A DNA stretch of 64,000 bases from Nitrospira sp. (GCA_024760525.1 CP060499.1:2604001-2668000), one strand, 5' to 3'; shown: positions 1 to 8,869, counted from the stretch's first letter. A program made the numbers and translations. Notes: generated by a model not told the origin, from the letters alone.

Positions 1-1013
1 TTTTATGTCCGCTGATAGCCATAGCCACCTTTTCTGGTACTCCAGCGCGAACCATATTTCGAACGGCAGTACGTCTGAAGTCGTGAGGGATCTTTCCAAC
101 CCAGACCTTTCCATCTTTGCCCTCAATTTCGACCATCCTCCCAATTCCTACCGCCTCACACCCTTTCCGCCACGAGTGCTTTAGCGATTCCAGACGAACC
201 CCGCTCCTATGACAAATCCAGGAGCACTTCGGCCACCTCTGGTCACAACGCTGCTTCCAGGCTATCAGCACTCGAAGTAGGTCTCCGGTGAGATAAAGAA
301 CCCGTGGTGTATCTGTCTTGGTATCATGGGCGTTCAGGTACAACTTGCCCTCGGTCCAGTTCACCTGATTCCACTTCAACGAAGACACTTCGCCCATTCT
401 CATTCCGCTACAGTATGCAAGGGTGGCAGCTACCTGAGCGTAATTTGGCAATGCTCCCCTCAGGGCCAAAAAATTCGTCATGCTCAAAAAATCCTGACCG
501 AATGTTGCGTTCCTCCAGCATTGGAATATGAGGGACTCTGACAACCTTCGGCGGTGTGTGTTGCAGGGCTATGCGGAACATTCGCTTGAGGCACCCTAGC
601 TCACGATTGATCGTTCCATTGGCTGCACCTTCAGCTTTTCGCTTCTGGATAGATGCCTGGATCTTATCAGTGGTAATACTTGAAGCTCGAAGGTTATTAA
701 AAGAGTGAGACAAGTGTATGAGGTAGTCGTTCAGTCGCCGACCAGATTTTCGCTCATTCATCGCATAATCCTGCCGAATACCCTGAACTAACTCCTCAAA
801 CCTTGTCCGTTCGCCTCTGGGACCTTGATGCACGCCCTGAGCAACCTGCCCTTCTCGCTCTTTAAGTCTGCGGCGAGCTTCTGTCTTATTTTCAGTCTCT
901 CTACTCTCGTAGAAGGGTCTCCCTTAGCAATAATACTTCATCCAATAGGGGCCGAATTCTACGAGACTCTGTGTAACCGAGTTACGTTTCTTTCGTCGAT
1001 AGAGCATCCCCAT
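1..1013 (-). pseudogene. Tyrosine site-specific integrase, disrupted and cut by the window edge
   Basis: A phage/island-type integrase reads leftwards from an ATG at 1013 (start MGMLYRRKK). It has an N-terminal DNA-arm region, a core-binding domain (about 833-540), and the catalytic fold with box I Arg in YCSGMRMGEVSSLKW (about 400) and the HDFRR and SGHK motifs near 90-1. The active-site Tyr lies beyond base 1. Two lesions are visible. A TAA at 924-926 replaces a residue between KYYC and GRPFYES. A one-base frameshift in an A6 run at 468-473 separates the core-binding domain from the catalytic domain. Family assignment follows from the R...HxxR...H pattern. The homopolymer lesion could be a sequencing error, but the nonsense codon argues for a real pseudogene. 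Such an enzyme would have inserted a genomic island nearby. Confidence 0.85.
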
Positions 1014-1331
1014 AAGTAGGTCAGTATGGGTGAGTTGTTTAATGGTGAATGTTCAGAGGAACCTGAATCGTTACCGGCGCATTGCCCTCTCCTATTGACG
1101 ATCAAGTAGTCCGTCGAGACTTCACCACACAGTCTGGCCACATCTCAGATTCACGTACTATGGCTCCGAGCCTTTCCACTGTCGCGATATCCAGATGCTT
1201 GTCTCGTCCCCCCTAAGGGCTTTCCTAGTACGAAGCCCCATCAAAGTCCGCCATGATTGGTTGTGTCATGGAGGTTGTCCTACAGCACCACCATTTCATT
1301 GACTCTTACATCTCACTATGAGGAGGGCATT

Positions 1332-1874
1332 ATGTCTCATCCTATTGCATCGATCGTATGGGGGCTTGCTGTTGCAATCCTTTCAACCTCCTGGGCCATG
1401 GCCGCTCCCGACGTTCCCCCACAAACCACCGAAGGCTTCCTGCAAACATCCGCCGCTGGTCAACAGCAGCACATCGACCTGGGTCAGATCGCCGCGCAGA
1501 AAGCCGAGAGTGAGCAGGTCAAACGGTTCGGTGCTCGGATGGTGGCCGACCACCAGAAGTCACGAAAAGAAGTTGAACGCTTGGCCTCGAAGGGAGGACT
1601 GCAGCTCGTGAACGACCCGAGCGACCCGCTCACAGCGATGAAAGCGGAGCTCGAGGCAGCATCAGGCAAGGGATTTGATCGCGCGTATATCACCCTGGTA
1701 TTGCGGGAACATGCTAAGGAAATGAAGGAGCTTGAAAAACGCGCAGACCAGGAGAAGAATCAAGAGGTTCGCCAATGGGTGACCGACGCCGTACCCGTGG
1801 TCAAAGACCACCTTGCTGAGGCTAAAACCCTCGCGTCTTCCCTGGGAGTCCCCGAAGAACACCTCGAAGAATAA
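1332..1874 (+). CDS. DUF4142 family exported protein
   Basis: This is a 180-residue protein with an N-terminal signal peptide (hydrophobic stretch ending about residue 25, ...SWAMAAP). The rest is a four-helix, ferritin-like DUF4142 domain: FLQTSAAGQQQHIDLGQIAAQ, then RMVADHQKS and REHAKEMKELEK. The DUF4142 family is periplasmic and its function is unknown; some members relate to stress tolerance. The start at 1332 is chosen because AGGAGG lies at 1321-1326; a longer in-frame reading begins at 1257 but has no ribosome site. It stands alone between pseudogenes. Family call confident; role unknown. Confidence 0.8.
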   Translation: MSHPIASIVWGLAVAILSTSWAMAAPDVPPQTTEGFLQTSAAGQQQHIDLGQIAAQKAESEQVKRFGARMVADHQKSRKEVERLASKGGLQLVNDPSDPLTAMKAELEAASGKGFDRAYITLVLREHAKEMKELEKRADQEKNQEVRQWVTDAVPVVKDHLAEAKTLASSLGVPEEHLEE

Positions 1875-1883
1875 CGAGACTTC

Positions 1884-2230
1884 CTAGACCTGTTCGCTGC
1901 CCGCAGATAGTGGGCGGTAGAACGTGGAATCGTTGCCGACGGTACGAAAGAGCGGTTCCCCGTTGTGGAGATATTGGCAATACTCACCAAGGCATTCTCG
2001 TGCAAACGTCGTCTTGGCGTACTGCTTCAGATACACCTGGCCTTGCCAACCCTCATAGGTCCACGTGGAGGGTCCGAAGCGAATGAGTGGGGAGAGAGGC
2101 ATGGGCGGGATTCTACCCTAGCGGGTAATGTGGCGTCAGCATGCTCCAGTAGGGCTTCAAATTGACCAGACAACCGATTGGGCAGATTCCAACCCCAGTA
2201 GATTCGCACATTCCTCAACCCGAACCAAGC
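1884..2230 (-). pseudogene. DUF72 (YecE-like) protein, truncated and frameshifted
   Basis: Reading leftwards, one frame gives a segment LSGQFEALLEHADATL followed in another frame by LIRFGPSTWTYEGWQGQVYL and GEPLFRTVGNDSTFYRP. The second stretch is the conserved N-terminal part of DUF72 proteins (F-G-x-S-x-W...G-W...Y and TVGxDxTFYR). DUF72 proteins normally have about 250-300 residues, but here the sequence ends at a stop at 1884 after the first conserved block, and the two halves lie in different frames around 2100. It is a decayed remnant. No function is expected. Confidence 0.65.
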
Positions 2231-2364
2231 CGAGAAACAAATGCGCGGGCCAGTAATCATCCGACGCCAGGGCTTTATCTAGTCCACGCCGTAGCCCCAC
2301 TCTGCTAAAGAGAACTAGGCAGACCATTCGTTCTTCCTATACATTGATTGACCAGGAGGAAAGC

Positions 2365-2805
2365 ATGAAAATCATTACTACGCTCTTTCTTCCAATTCTC
2401 TTGCTGGGCGGCGTCTCCTGTGGGCCAACTACTGACACCCTTCAGGCTCCCTTCAAGCTGACTGGCGACTTTACATCAAGCACCTCTGGCAGCAGCCCTA
2501 TCCCCGATCCTTCTGCCAAGGCTCGCCAGCGATTGGAACAGTTCATGGCCCATGCCTATGATGGCGTGAGTGGCGATATTGCACAGGGGCATGGCGAGTA
2601 TTTAACGTCTCTGGCGGTCCTCGCCGGGATTCCGATGGACGAGCAGACCGCATTTGGAATGGAAATGCAGAACCGCTATGCCGTGCTATCTGATCCCCTC
2701 TTGTCGCGCAAAGAGGCCTCGACCCTGGTTCTGAACCATGCCTGGTCGGCTGGCTATGGAAAGACTGCAAAAAAACACAACCCGACTGCGGTGAGCGGTT
2801 TATGA
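2365..2805 (+). CDS. DUF3015-like exported protein
   Basis: This 146-residue protein starts at the ATG at 2365, seven bases after AGGAGGA-type Shine-Dalgarno sequence at 2354-2360. The first 20 residues form a signal peptide ending at a cysteine (LLGGVSC), so it may be a lipoprotein, although the lipobox is not canonical. Downstream motifs include DIAQGHGEYLTSLAVLAGIP and LDPLLSRKEAS-like spacing seen in DUF3015 proteins (GEHL.TL motif). DUF3015 proteins are small periplasmic proteins of unknown function. It stands alone and downstream sequence is non-coding. Confidence 0.6.
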   Translation: MKIITTLFLPILLLGGVSCGPTTDTLQAPFKLTGDFTSSTSGSSPIPDPSAKARQRLEQFMAHAYDGVSGDIAQGHGEYLTSLAVLAGIPMDEQTAFGMEMQNRYAVLSDPLLSRKEASTLVLNHAWSAGYGKTAKKHNPTAVSGL

Positions 2806-3236
2806 GCCATCTTGGGCTAGTAGGGGTAAGTTACCGAACTTCTCCCCTGGGCAGCATCCGATAAGGTAAGGAATTGTGCGTTCATTGCTGTTGGCCATCG
2901 CGCCGTTCTCGCCGCCTAAAGCCGGCTGCGGGGTGGCGCTCGTTTCCTCTATGCATTCGGAAAATGCTTCGATGTGATGGGTCCTTGAGAGACGAGGGAT
3001 TTGATAATTTGTTACCCTTTAAGGTTGCATTGGTTCTAAGTATTAGTGCCCGCTCTCCTCTAATCGCATCATCCACCGTCTAGAAGTGAGGAAGTAATAG
3101 AGCTGCTTAACTTCCTTGCGTCTCAAATACACACCTTCCTAAGATACAATTCGTTGAAGTCTGCACGGTATGCTACAGTTGCCTAAAATTTGAGCAAAGT
3201 GCCAGACAGGAGCTCTATCCGTGGACATTCTCTCGC
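2806..3236. other. Gap without a supported gene
   Basis: About 430 bases hold only short overlapping reading frames on both strands with no ribosome sites and no recognisable motif. Base composition is more AT-rich around 3000-3200. It is consistent with decayed intergenic DNA. Confidence 0.5.
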
Positions 3237-3458
3237 ATGCCCTCGCTTGTGCACATGGTTATCCACAGAACCTGGGGACTGAGACGAGGTTGTCGCTGTC
3301 TTCTATGCCTCGCTGATGCAAAGGAGTTCCTCAACACTCTCCCTGACAATGCTCCACCCGCCAATTTCCTGGCAACAGCACTCATCCAGAGAGGTACAAG
3401 AGACTCCATCATGGCCATCATGGAGATTTTCTCATCCAAAGGACGAGGAGTCCGATGA
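3237..3458 (+). CDS. Possible small protein (uncertain)
   Basis: This is a 73-residue frame whose C-terminal two thirds look protein-like (DAKEFLNTLP, NFLATALIQRGTR, IMAIMEIF), as in a short alpha-helical protein, while the first 25 residues do not. It overlaps the end of the convergent dedA-like gene by about 40 bases. No clear ribosome site precedes the ATG at 3237. It could be the tail of a decayed gene. No family was recognised. Confidence 0.25.
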   Translation: MPSLVHMVIHRTWGLRRGCRCLLCLADAKEFLNTLPDNAPPANFLATALIQRGTRDSIMAIMEIFSSKGRGVR

Positions 3459-4005
3459 GAACCACAAGTGCCATACCACCAGCAACCTCAAGACTTTGCT
3501 GAACTGTGGCGGACGCATGCGCCCATGTTTCCCCTAACCCATAGCCCAACCCTAGAAACGTCACGGACCGTATGAGTGCTCCCGTATAGGCGAAGAGCAT
3601 AAAGACCGCCAACGGCAAATTCGATGATCCTGCCACGAGGGCCACGAGATGTCGAACGCCCGGCACGAAGTAGCCGAAGAAGAGGGCATACTTCCCCCAT
3701 CGCACGTACCAGGCGCTGACTTTGTCCAAATCGTCAGGCCCAATTCCCAATCTATGGCCTACGGTACGGACGACATACAACCCCAGAACACGACCAATGA
3801 GGTAACTGATGGTAATTCCGCAGATGCTTCCGAGAAACGCGGCGGCCATCGTTGGCATCGGCGCGAGCTGATTTGTGAAAATGAGGTATCCAGAAAAGGC
3901 GAGCAAGGTTTCATCTGGAATTGGCAATCCCACGAGGCCAAGCATGAGCAAGATGAAGAGAGCAGGATAGCCAGATTCTGGGATCCAATCTAATAACGCA
4001 TCCAT
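3418..4005 (-). CDS. DedA/SNARE-associated (VTT) family membrane protein
   Basis: The 195-residue protein has the DedA layout: an N-terminal helix with GLVGLPIPDETLLAFSGYL, a central G-x-x-x-x-Y-x-x-G-R stretch (ISYLIGRVLGLY), and FFGYFVPGVRHLVALVAGSS, the family hallmark of a re-entrant loop with conserved Arg. Two C-terminal membrane helices follow. DedA proteins act in the cytoplasmic membrane, and members of the wider VTT group include lipid scramblases and flippases for undecaprenyl phosphate or phosphatidylethanolamine. Length is normal. No strong ribosome site is seen before the ATG at 4005. Confidence 0.85.
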   Translation of the reverse strand: MDALLDWIPESGYPALFILLMLGLVGLPIPDETLLAFSGYLIFTNQLAPMPTMAAAFLGSICGITISYLIGRVLGLYVVRTVGHRLGIGPDDLDKVSAWYVRWGKYALFFGYFVPGVRHLVALVAGSSNLPLAVFMLFAYTGALIRSVTFLGLGYGLGETWAHASATVQQSLEVAGGMALVVLIGLLVLWMRKSP

Positions 4006-4259
4006 GGCGTCGATTATCGCGACTTACGGTGACAAGACGCTGGTTCGTTCGTCTCAGAGCCTCGAGCAGCGACTTCTGAACCCAATACTAGATAGCGAGC
4101 AGTTGAAGAAACCACGGAGATGACTGCTTCACGGCGAGGCCCCTCCCAAAACTTGCAGCAGAGCAAACATTCTCACCTCTTCATGCCGAACGCCCCGGCT
4201 CGTGGGGGCCTCATCTTGTGTTTGCTTGGCATATGCAATATTCGAACGACTGAAACCCA

Positions 4260-4499
4260 TCACTGCCTCCTGTCCTCTTTGCACAAATTCATCGCCGACC
4301 GTCTAGTATCCCCGAGGACCGCTTCTTCCATGTCATATATCTCTTCATCCCACTCCCGTAAATCATCCTTCACGCGATTGGCATAATTGCAAAACATGGC
4401 ACGGAGCTCTGTGCCAGATCGAGGTGCAAACAGCAGTACAGCACCTGCCCCAAGCAATGCTCCAGCTATAAAAGAAGACCACTCCATAGCGTTGTGCAT
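4260..4499 (-). CDS. YtxH domain-containing small membrane protein
   Basis: The 79-residue protein starts at 4499, directly after a strong AGGAGGTGAT ribosome site (complement of 4501-4510). Residues 8-28 form a glycine-rich membrane helix (FIAGALLGAGAVLLFAPRSG) with the G-x-L-x-G-A-x-x-x-x-L-F-A-P-x-S-G signature of YtxH proteins. A charged helical tail follows (residues 38-79). YtxH proteins are small stress-associated membrane-anchored proteins of unclear role. A small gene of another family lies 137 bases upstream on the same strand. Confidence 0.8.
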   Translation of the reverse strand: MHNAMEWSSFIAGALLGAGAVLLFAPRSGTELRAMFCNYANRVKDDLREWDEEIYDMEEAVLGDTRRSAMNLCKEDRRQ

Positions 4500-4635
4500 A
4501 ATCACCTCCTGTTCGGTGGTTACATACAAGGTAGAGGAACCGGGTCTATGCTTGAGTGAACATTCCTCACGTAAGTCACTCTCCCCTGGCCATTCTCCCA
4601 GTCGGAAATGATTGCGAGGTGACACCGGCATTGTC

Positions 4636-4809
4636 CTACATCGACGAATGAGTCAGTTTAGGGTGGGTCGGGAACTTCTGACCAACCTTGAGGAGATAGT
4701 ATTGGAGAAGTTCGAGTTCGATGTAGGTTAGGTCTTCTGTTTTGATGGTACCGTCGAGCAAGCTTTCCGAGACCACCATAAAATGCCTAATCTCATCGCG
4801 TAAGGTCAT
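4636..4809 (-). CDS. Small protein of the EI..F..VSE family, copy 1
   Basis: This 57-residue frame begins MTLRDEIRHFMVVSESLLDG and continues with an acidic helix (IELELLQYYLLKV). It matches in pattern the small gene at 25715 (FRQEIVNFIAVSEQ...LTKDE...ELL) and the relic at 22723 (RKEIRQFVVGSEHLL). The shared core is E-I-x-x-F-x-x-x-S-E-x-L/I followed by a second amphipathic helix with E/L repeats. Function unknown; a helical-hairpin protein is likely. The presence of three diverged copies supports translation of this one. The ribosome site is weak (GAGCGG). Confidence 0.55.
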   Translation of the reverse strand: MTLRDEIRHFMVVSESLLDGTIKTEDLTYIELELLQYYLLKVGQKFPTHPKLTHSSM

Positions 4810-5522
4810 AAGAGAGCCGCTCTTCTGGAATCGTAATGGCGGTCAATATGGACGCATTTAGCAAGGAACGACTTAGTTATGCATTCGGCAGGGTATCTTC
4901 CAAACTAGGAACACCCCTAGCTTATGTGCAGTACGGTCCTCTTGTGGGTATGCGTACATATGCGTCCCACAATATCTAGTGCTCATGAGTCTTCCTACGT
5001 AAACGAGCCAGGCATATGTTGCAGTCCTCGCTTTCTGTTGCACGGTAGCGACATGATGATATACAACTCATCCACTTCGTCGACTGCTTCATAAACACGT
5101 GTAATAGATGACCGCCTAGTAGAGAGCGAGCGGCATTTGTGAACGAACAGGACCTGTCTCTGTATTGCATCGATGAGTTCTCCTCGCACTTTCCCTCTGA
5201 GGTGACCGCAGACTGGACGGAGCAAAAGCTCATTTTGCGCTGCTCGTGTGAGCTCGCAGAATTAGGAAGTCTTTGCCCCCATCTCAGAGCACTCATTAAT
5301 AATGTTCTTTCTATCCTTGCACACCCGACAAACCCGGAGCAGATCACAAGCCTTGCTCTGTTCCAAGTCTGGCTCGCAGCCACCAGTTGCCGGGATGATT
5401 TGAACAAATTGGAGGAGCTTGAGCGCGTGGTTGAAGAGCTCCAGCGCCTCAAAGGTTTGGTGAAGGGCAGACTGAGGGCAGGTTGGAAACGAGAATCCTG
5501 TATCAAAACTGATTCGTAGACG
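4810..5522. other. Poorly coding stretch with a doubtful reading frame 5139-5519
   Basis: The plus strand reads openly from 5139 to 5519 and contains a helical stretch LNKLEELERVVEELQRLKGLV, but the minus strand is also open over nearly the same interval. Neither has a ribosome site or a recognised family. The interval leads directly into the SNase relic. A decayed gene is the likeliest explanation. Confidence 0.3.
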
Positions 5523-5727
5523 CCGTGAGAAGAGCAATGAGAGGATTCAGCGTCTGGCTGTTGGAGAGGGCTGGTGTTGGTGGTATCAGAAGTATGCGCC
5601 AGGTGACACGCTACTGGAAGGATTGGAGAATGAGGCGAAGAAGGCAAAGAAGGGGTTATGGATTGATCATCACCCTATCGCATTATGGGAGTGGAGAGCT
5701 TCAAGAAAGAAGAGTATGAAGCCCTAG
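5523..5727 (+). pseudogene. Thermonuclease (SNase) C-terminal fragment
   Basis: In one frame the sequence reads AVGEGWCWWYQKYAPGDTLL, then LENEAKKAKKGLW, then HPIALWEWR before a stop at 5725-5727. This matches the C-terminal segment of secreted thermonucleases (G-x-A-W-W-Y-x-K-Y-A-P-x-D, E-A-x-x-A-K-x-G-L-W, P-x-P-W-E-W-R). The N-terminal catalytic portion is missing. It is one of at least four decayed copies in the first 14 kb; an intact relative is at 21332. Confidence 0.7.
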
Positions 5728-5748
5728 CTAGATCTTCAAATATCGTCG

Positions 5749-5943
5749 CTAGAGGCCCAACCGACAGACCGTTAGCATACTCCTACAATACCACTTTCTC
5801 AGGATCACGGCTTTGTGATACTCCACCGTCCGCGAGGCAATGTGCAGACGGCCCCCAATTTCTTTAACTCTCAGCCCATCCCAGACCGCTTCAACAATCT
5901 GGCGCTCGCGAGGGCTCAACTCTTTGTAGTCTTGGGCACTCAT
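5749..5943 (-). CDS. Short LuxR-type helix-turn-helix protein
   Basis: The 64-residue product is essentially a bare GerE/LuxR DNA-binding domain: LSPRERQIVEAVWDGLRVKEI (first helices, with the normal L-S-x-R-E motif), then SRTVEYHKAVILRKW (recognition helix; family consensus ...TVxxHxxxIxxKl). There is no receiver or ligand domain. The C-terminus (YCRSMLTVCRLGL) departs from consensus, which may mean a late frameshift. Stand-alone HTH proteins of this kind can act as small regulators. The gene is convergent with the SNase relic. Confidence 0.55.
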   Translation of the reverse strand: MSAQDYKELSPRERQIVEAVWDGLRVKEIGGRLHIASRTVEYHKAVILRKWYCRSMLTVCRLGL

Positions 5944-6187
5944 GCTCCTCCCCTTGCATCAGGTGAAGAACAGTACCACAAACACCTGTACCTCTTGCAG
6001 GATTCTGAATGCCCACGGCTCAATGGACCCATAACGAAGCTGATTTTTTGAAGGCGCTATCGTTCTACGGGTGGTCGGACTAGGGATTGTTCCAGTAGGA
6101 TAACTGAATCCATACTCGTTCTATATGAATGAGATCGATTCATCGTCTTGGGGGGAACGGCATGGTGGAGTCCTAAGAAAAGGGCAT

Positions 6188-6463
6188 ATGATACGATTCG
6201 AGAGATACAAAGGCTTCACCATTCAGCCCAGACCGCGATATCTCGCAGAGACTGAGACGTGGGGATTGAACCTCCGCATTTCTTGGACCACTCAAACAAA
6301 GGAGGAGGCCGTTTATCGATGTTCCACAACAGATGTGTACGCAACAGAGGAGCAAGCAGCGGTCCACTGTATTAGCTATGGAAAACTCATCATTGACGGC
6401 AGGATTCCCGGCTCCTCGGTGGGAGAGCCAAGCCGGTGTGCTGGGGTCGATAATCCTCAATGA
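6188..6463 (+). CDS. Small conserved protein with YKGFTI...IIDG pattern
   Basis: The 91-residue protein carries YKGFTIQPRPRYL near the N-terminus, a tryptophan-rich beta segment (WGLNLRISW), then YATEEQAAVHCISYGKLIIDG. This beta-beta-beta-alpha arrangement with Y-x-G...T-x-E-E-A...G-x-x-I-I-D-G resembles small bacterial HlyU/DUF6566-like proteins. The W/C family at 17.8-25.2 kb appears distantly similar. The start at 6188 is chosen by the AAAAGGG just upstream and because the domain begins there; an ATG at 6125 is in frame without a ribosome site. Function unknown. Confidence 0.5.
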   Translation: MIRFERYKGFTIQPRPRYLAETETWGLNLRISWTTQTKEEAVYRCSTTDVYATEEQAAVHCISYGKLIIDGRIPGSSVGEPSRCAGVDNPQ

Positions 6464-6594
6464 CGCGAGATACATTCTCGTCAAGGCACATCCGGCTGCA
6501 TATTCGGCATATGAATGGTCCGTTGATGCATAATGCTTCTGATGCACACGATCCCGGTGTACATGGTTCCTAAAGACAGCTTAAACGGCGCCTT

Positions 6595-7047
6595 TTAGTC
6601 ACAAGATCTCTTTCGATCGTGAGTAATCAACGGCTTTGCATTGTTTGCCCCGTCTAGCTTGTCCCGCAAGCAAGCATTCTCTCCACGCAATGAAGCAAGA
6701 GTCTCATTCAGCGCTCTCATCTCATTGTGTTTCGATATTTCGAGTGTTGCGTAATCAGATCTCGCTAAAATTTTCAATTCATGCTCCCGCTGTTGCAGAT
6801 GAATATAAGGCCCCCAAGTTAGCGCCACTCCAAGAATCGCCAGAGCACAGACTGCCAATCCAAAACAGAACGCCAACACAACGTTCCGTGCTTCTTTGTG
6901 CTTGCCTACGAATATGAAACCGATCGCTGTAATAAGCGTTATGAACACCCCAAACATAAGGGTCGGAAATGGATATAGTTCGATGGCCCAGTAAAAGCAG
7001 GCGACAATAACCTGATGCCAGTACCCGATCCACGACAAGCCTTCCAT
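6595..7047 (-). CDS. Membrane protein with C-terminal coiled coil
   Basis: The 150-residue protein starts at 7047 after AAAGGAG (complement of 7048-7060). It has an N-terminal hydrophobic segment (about 8-22), two clear transmembrane helices (about 30-48 and 56-78), and a heptad-rich tail of about 70 residues (EHELKILARSDYATLEISK...LNETLASLRGENACLRDKL). No family was recognised. The topology suggests a membrane-anchored coiled-coil adaptor. It is a single gene. Confidence 0.55.
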   Translation of the reverse strand: MEGLSWIGYWHQVIVACFYWAIELYPFPTLMFGVFITLITAIGFIFVGKHKEARNVVLAFCFGLAVCALAILGVALTWGPYIHLQQREHELKILARSDYATLEISKHNEMRALNETLASLRGENACLRDKLDGANNAKPLITHDRKRSCD

Positions 7048-7253
7048 CCTGCACTCCTTTCATTGGCGGGATGTATTGTAGCTTGCCATCAAATGATGTC
7101 ATACACGTATAGTTCTGGTGAGCCCGGCCCAAGCTCCCCATTGCTGACCCGCTTACCAGCCGGGCGGCATAATTGACGGCAACCAGCCATCGAGTGCGGT
7201 TGAATTGAATCAAGACAAGCAGGACAGGAATTGATAGTGCCGAAAATGGAGGG

Positions 7254-7490
7254 TCAGGACTCGAAATCGCTCTCGATCCGTTGTTGCATGGCCAGCGCCT
7301 GGGCTTCAAGAGATGGATGAGCCGGAACCTCAGCGACTTGCCCGGCTGGCCCCTCAAATCGCAAGACAAGTTCACCGAGTGCATTCTTCATAAATCCGCA
7401 GGTAATGCCAACCATGGCGGCTCTCATGGTTCCGTCAATCGCAGATGCTCTGTCTCTAGGTTTTTCATCAGAGTGTGTTTGTTCGGACAT
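7254..7490 (-). CDS. Small hypothetical protein, 78 residues
   Basis: A compact acidic product with a charged N-terminus (MSEQTHSDEKPRDR), a central GFMKNALGELVLRFEGP block and a helical C-terminus (LEAQALAMQQRIESDF). The composition is that of a real soluble protein. The ribosome site before the ATG at 7490 is weak (GGGAT). No family was recognised. Confidence 0.45.
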   Translation of the reverse strand: MSEQTHSDEKPRDRASAIDGTMRAAMVGITCGFMKNALGELVLRFEGPAGQVAEVPAHPSLEAQALAMQQRIESDFES

Positions 7491-7662
7491 GATTCGTTAT
7501 CCCGCGGACCATCGAACAACTCATGCTAAACCTACCACAACGACTAGAAACGTAAAGTGCGTCGAGGCCTTCTATCTCCGCCGCAAGCGCCCGCAGGACA
7601 CATGCCAGGATCATCTCGCCCTCCGTTTGAACGAGCCAAAGGATGATTGAAAGTAGATCGGT

Positions 7663-7890
7663 TCAGCGCGCCGCCTCCCTGTCGCCAGAGGTCGCATCAA
7701 TACGGCTACGGTGGCCCATTGCGTATTCGCCCCACCATCGTAATCGACCCCGCATATTGATAGAGGTCGTCGCTCCATCTTCGGTGTATCACCAGCCACG
7801 AACCGCCGTGGTGCTGGCCGTATAGTCATGATCAAAGCGTTCCGTGAAGACCGTTCCAGTCGCATCAGCGTCCACCGTTTCAGTAATCGC
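7663..7890 (-). pseudogene. Possible decayed small gene
   Basis: Reading leftwards, one frame gives ITETVDADATGTVFTERF, a stop, and then TTSINMRGRLRWWGEY and DATSGDREAAR before a stop at 7663-7665. Both parts look protein-like and lie in the same frame across a TGA. The family was not recognised. The evidence is only composition and frame continuity. Confidence 0.25.
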
Positions 7891-7915
7891 AGCCGAGGTT
7901 TGTCCTGCCCCGCCC

Positions 7916-8035
7916 GTCAAAGACGGCGACACCATTGAGGTCCTTTACAATAGGAAAGCCGAACCTATCCACCTCACCCGCATCGGTTGCCCTGAGTAGA
8001 AGTACGCTTTTGGCCAGCGAGCGAGGATAACCCGA
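7916..8035 (+). pseudogene. Thermonuclease (SNase) N-terminal relic
   Basis: The frame reads VKDGDTIEVLYNRKAE, then HLTRIGCPE, a TAG stop, and KYAFGQRAR. This is the start of the SNase fold: the D-G-D-T-I-x-V motif followed by I-x-C-P-E-K-x-x-A-F-G, where the conserved Lys codon is replaced by the stop. Sequence beyond 8035 no longer matches. It parallels the relics at 9094 and 13897. Confidence 0.7.
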
Positions 8036-8039
8036 CTAG

Positions 8040-8195
8040 CTAGGTGGTCGTGGCGATCTTGGGAGTGATTGGAAGCCACGGTATGCGGCTCGTGTCTTGG
8101 AGTAACTTACTTGAGGACTTTGAGCTAACCTTCTTGCGAGCAGTCGATGTGCTCTTAACAATGGAACTTGGCTGAGGGGACTTCTTTGAAGACAT
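8040..8195 (-). CDS. Small basic Lys/Ser/Thr-rich protein
   Basis: A 51-residue frame starting at 8195 reads MSSKKSPQPSSIVKSTST and continues with alternating K/S clusters (ARKKVSSKSSSKLL). The composition resembles the basic tails of small nucleic-acid-binding proteins. GGAAG lies just upstream of the ATG. The frame is short, so the call rests on start context and composition. It overlaps the end of the SNase relic on the other strand. Confidence 0.35.
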   Translation of the reverse strand: MSSKKSPQPSSIVKSTSTARKKVSSKSSSKLLQDTSRIPWLPITPKIATTT

Positions 8196-8321
8196 AATAC
8201 TTCCATTATATCACAGGATGAAGCTGTTTGTAACCCGCTCAAGACACCTTCCGGAACTCACCTCAATCTATGAGTGATGGCTAAACGCAGCCCAAGGCTC
8301 TAGGGGACTGCTCTCAGCTCC

Positions 8322-8351
8322 TTGCACCGTAATTGACCTCTCTCCTACAAT
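8322..8351 (+). promoter_or_regulatory. Sigma70-type promoter, TTGCAC-N18-TACAAT
   Basis: TTGCAC at 8322-8327 and TACAAT at 8346-8351 are separated by 18 bases. The upstream CTCAGCTCC and downstream ACGCC also occur around the similar site at 12599-12628. It could drive the small gene at 8498. Confidence 0.45.
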
Positions 8352-8497
8352 ACGCCTCGCTGGTCACCAAGAGAAACCAAAGCCAACCTCAACGAGGGGC
8401 GTTTCTGAAGAAACCTTTCATTCCCCTCATGGGGCTAGGGTGGCCGCCCTCCTCGCGGCAGAAACCATCACTAATTCCCGCGCAGGGACAAGCTAAT

Positions 8498-8797
8498 ATG
8501 AGCAACGAGCGCATAACATTAGACCTAGAAAAGAGACGAAAGCTACAAGACTACCTGGAGAATCTCTTCCATGATGTCAGTATCGGTGGGGATTTCCTGA
8601 CGCTCTTTGCCTTTCATAACGGCAAGGATCGTTGGCTATTGCAGTTTAATCGAGCCTTCTTAGATGAGTTTGGCACGATTCGTGGGCTTCAACTGTATAT
8701 GGGAAACATGGTTAGCCCCGCTGTTCTGGCCAATCCAGCAAAGCGCGTCCAGATAGGTGCGGATGGTGGGATCACCATTGCCGAGAAACTGTCCTAA
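8498..8797 (+). CDS. Conserved hypothetical protein, 99 residues
   Basis: The frame from ATG 8498 reads MSNERITLDLEKRRKLQDYLE, then FLTLFAFHNGKDRWLLQFNR and VQIGADGGITIAEKL. It looks like a compact alpha/beta protein with good amino-acid composition. No family was recognised. A promoter-like element lies at 8322-8351. The in-frame extension back to 8333 has poor composition and is rejected. Confidence 0.5.
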   Translation: MSNERITLDLEKRRKLQDYLENLFHDVSIGGDFLTLFAFHNGKDRWLLQFNRAFLDEFGTIRGLQLYMGNMVSPAVLANPAKRVQIGADGGITIAEKLS

Positions 8798-8836
8798 CTT
8801 GTTTTCTCTCGAATGCTACCGCGAGGTTTGATTTGT

Positions 8837-8869
8837 TGAGCGCTCGTTCTCATCCAGCATGAGCGCTCA
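8837..8869. promoter_or_regulatory. Twin TGAGCGCTC palindromes
   Basis: Two copies of TGAGCGCTC (8837-8845 and 8861-8869), each containing the 8-base palindrome GAGCGCTC, lie 15 bases apart. They sit upstream of the promoter-like site at 8987. They might be an operator or the arms of a hairpin. Confidence 0.3.

Noticed and set aside
4976..5647. A long minus-strand frame (223 codons)
   Set aside because: Ser/Arg-rich and opposite to the SNase C-terminal fragment, which fits the plus strand much better.
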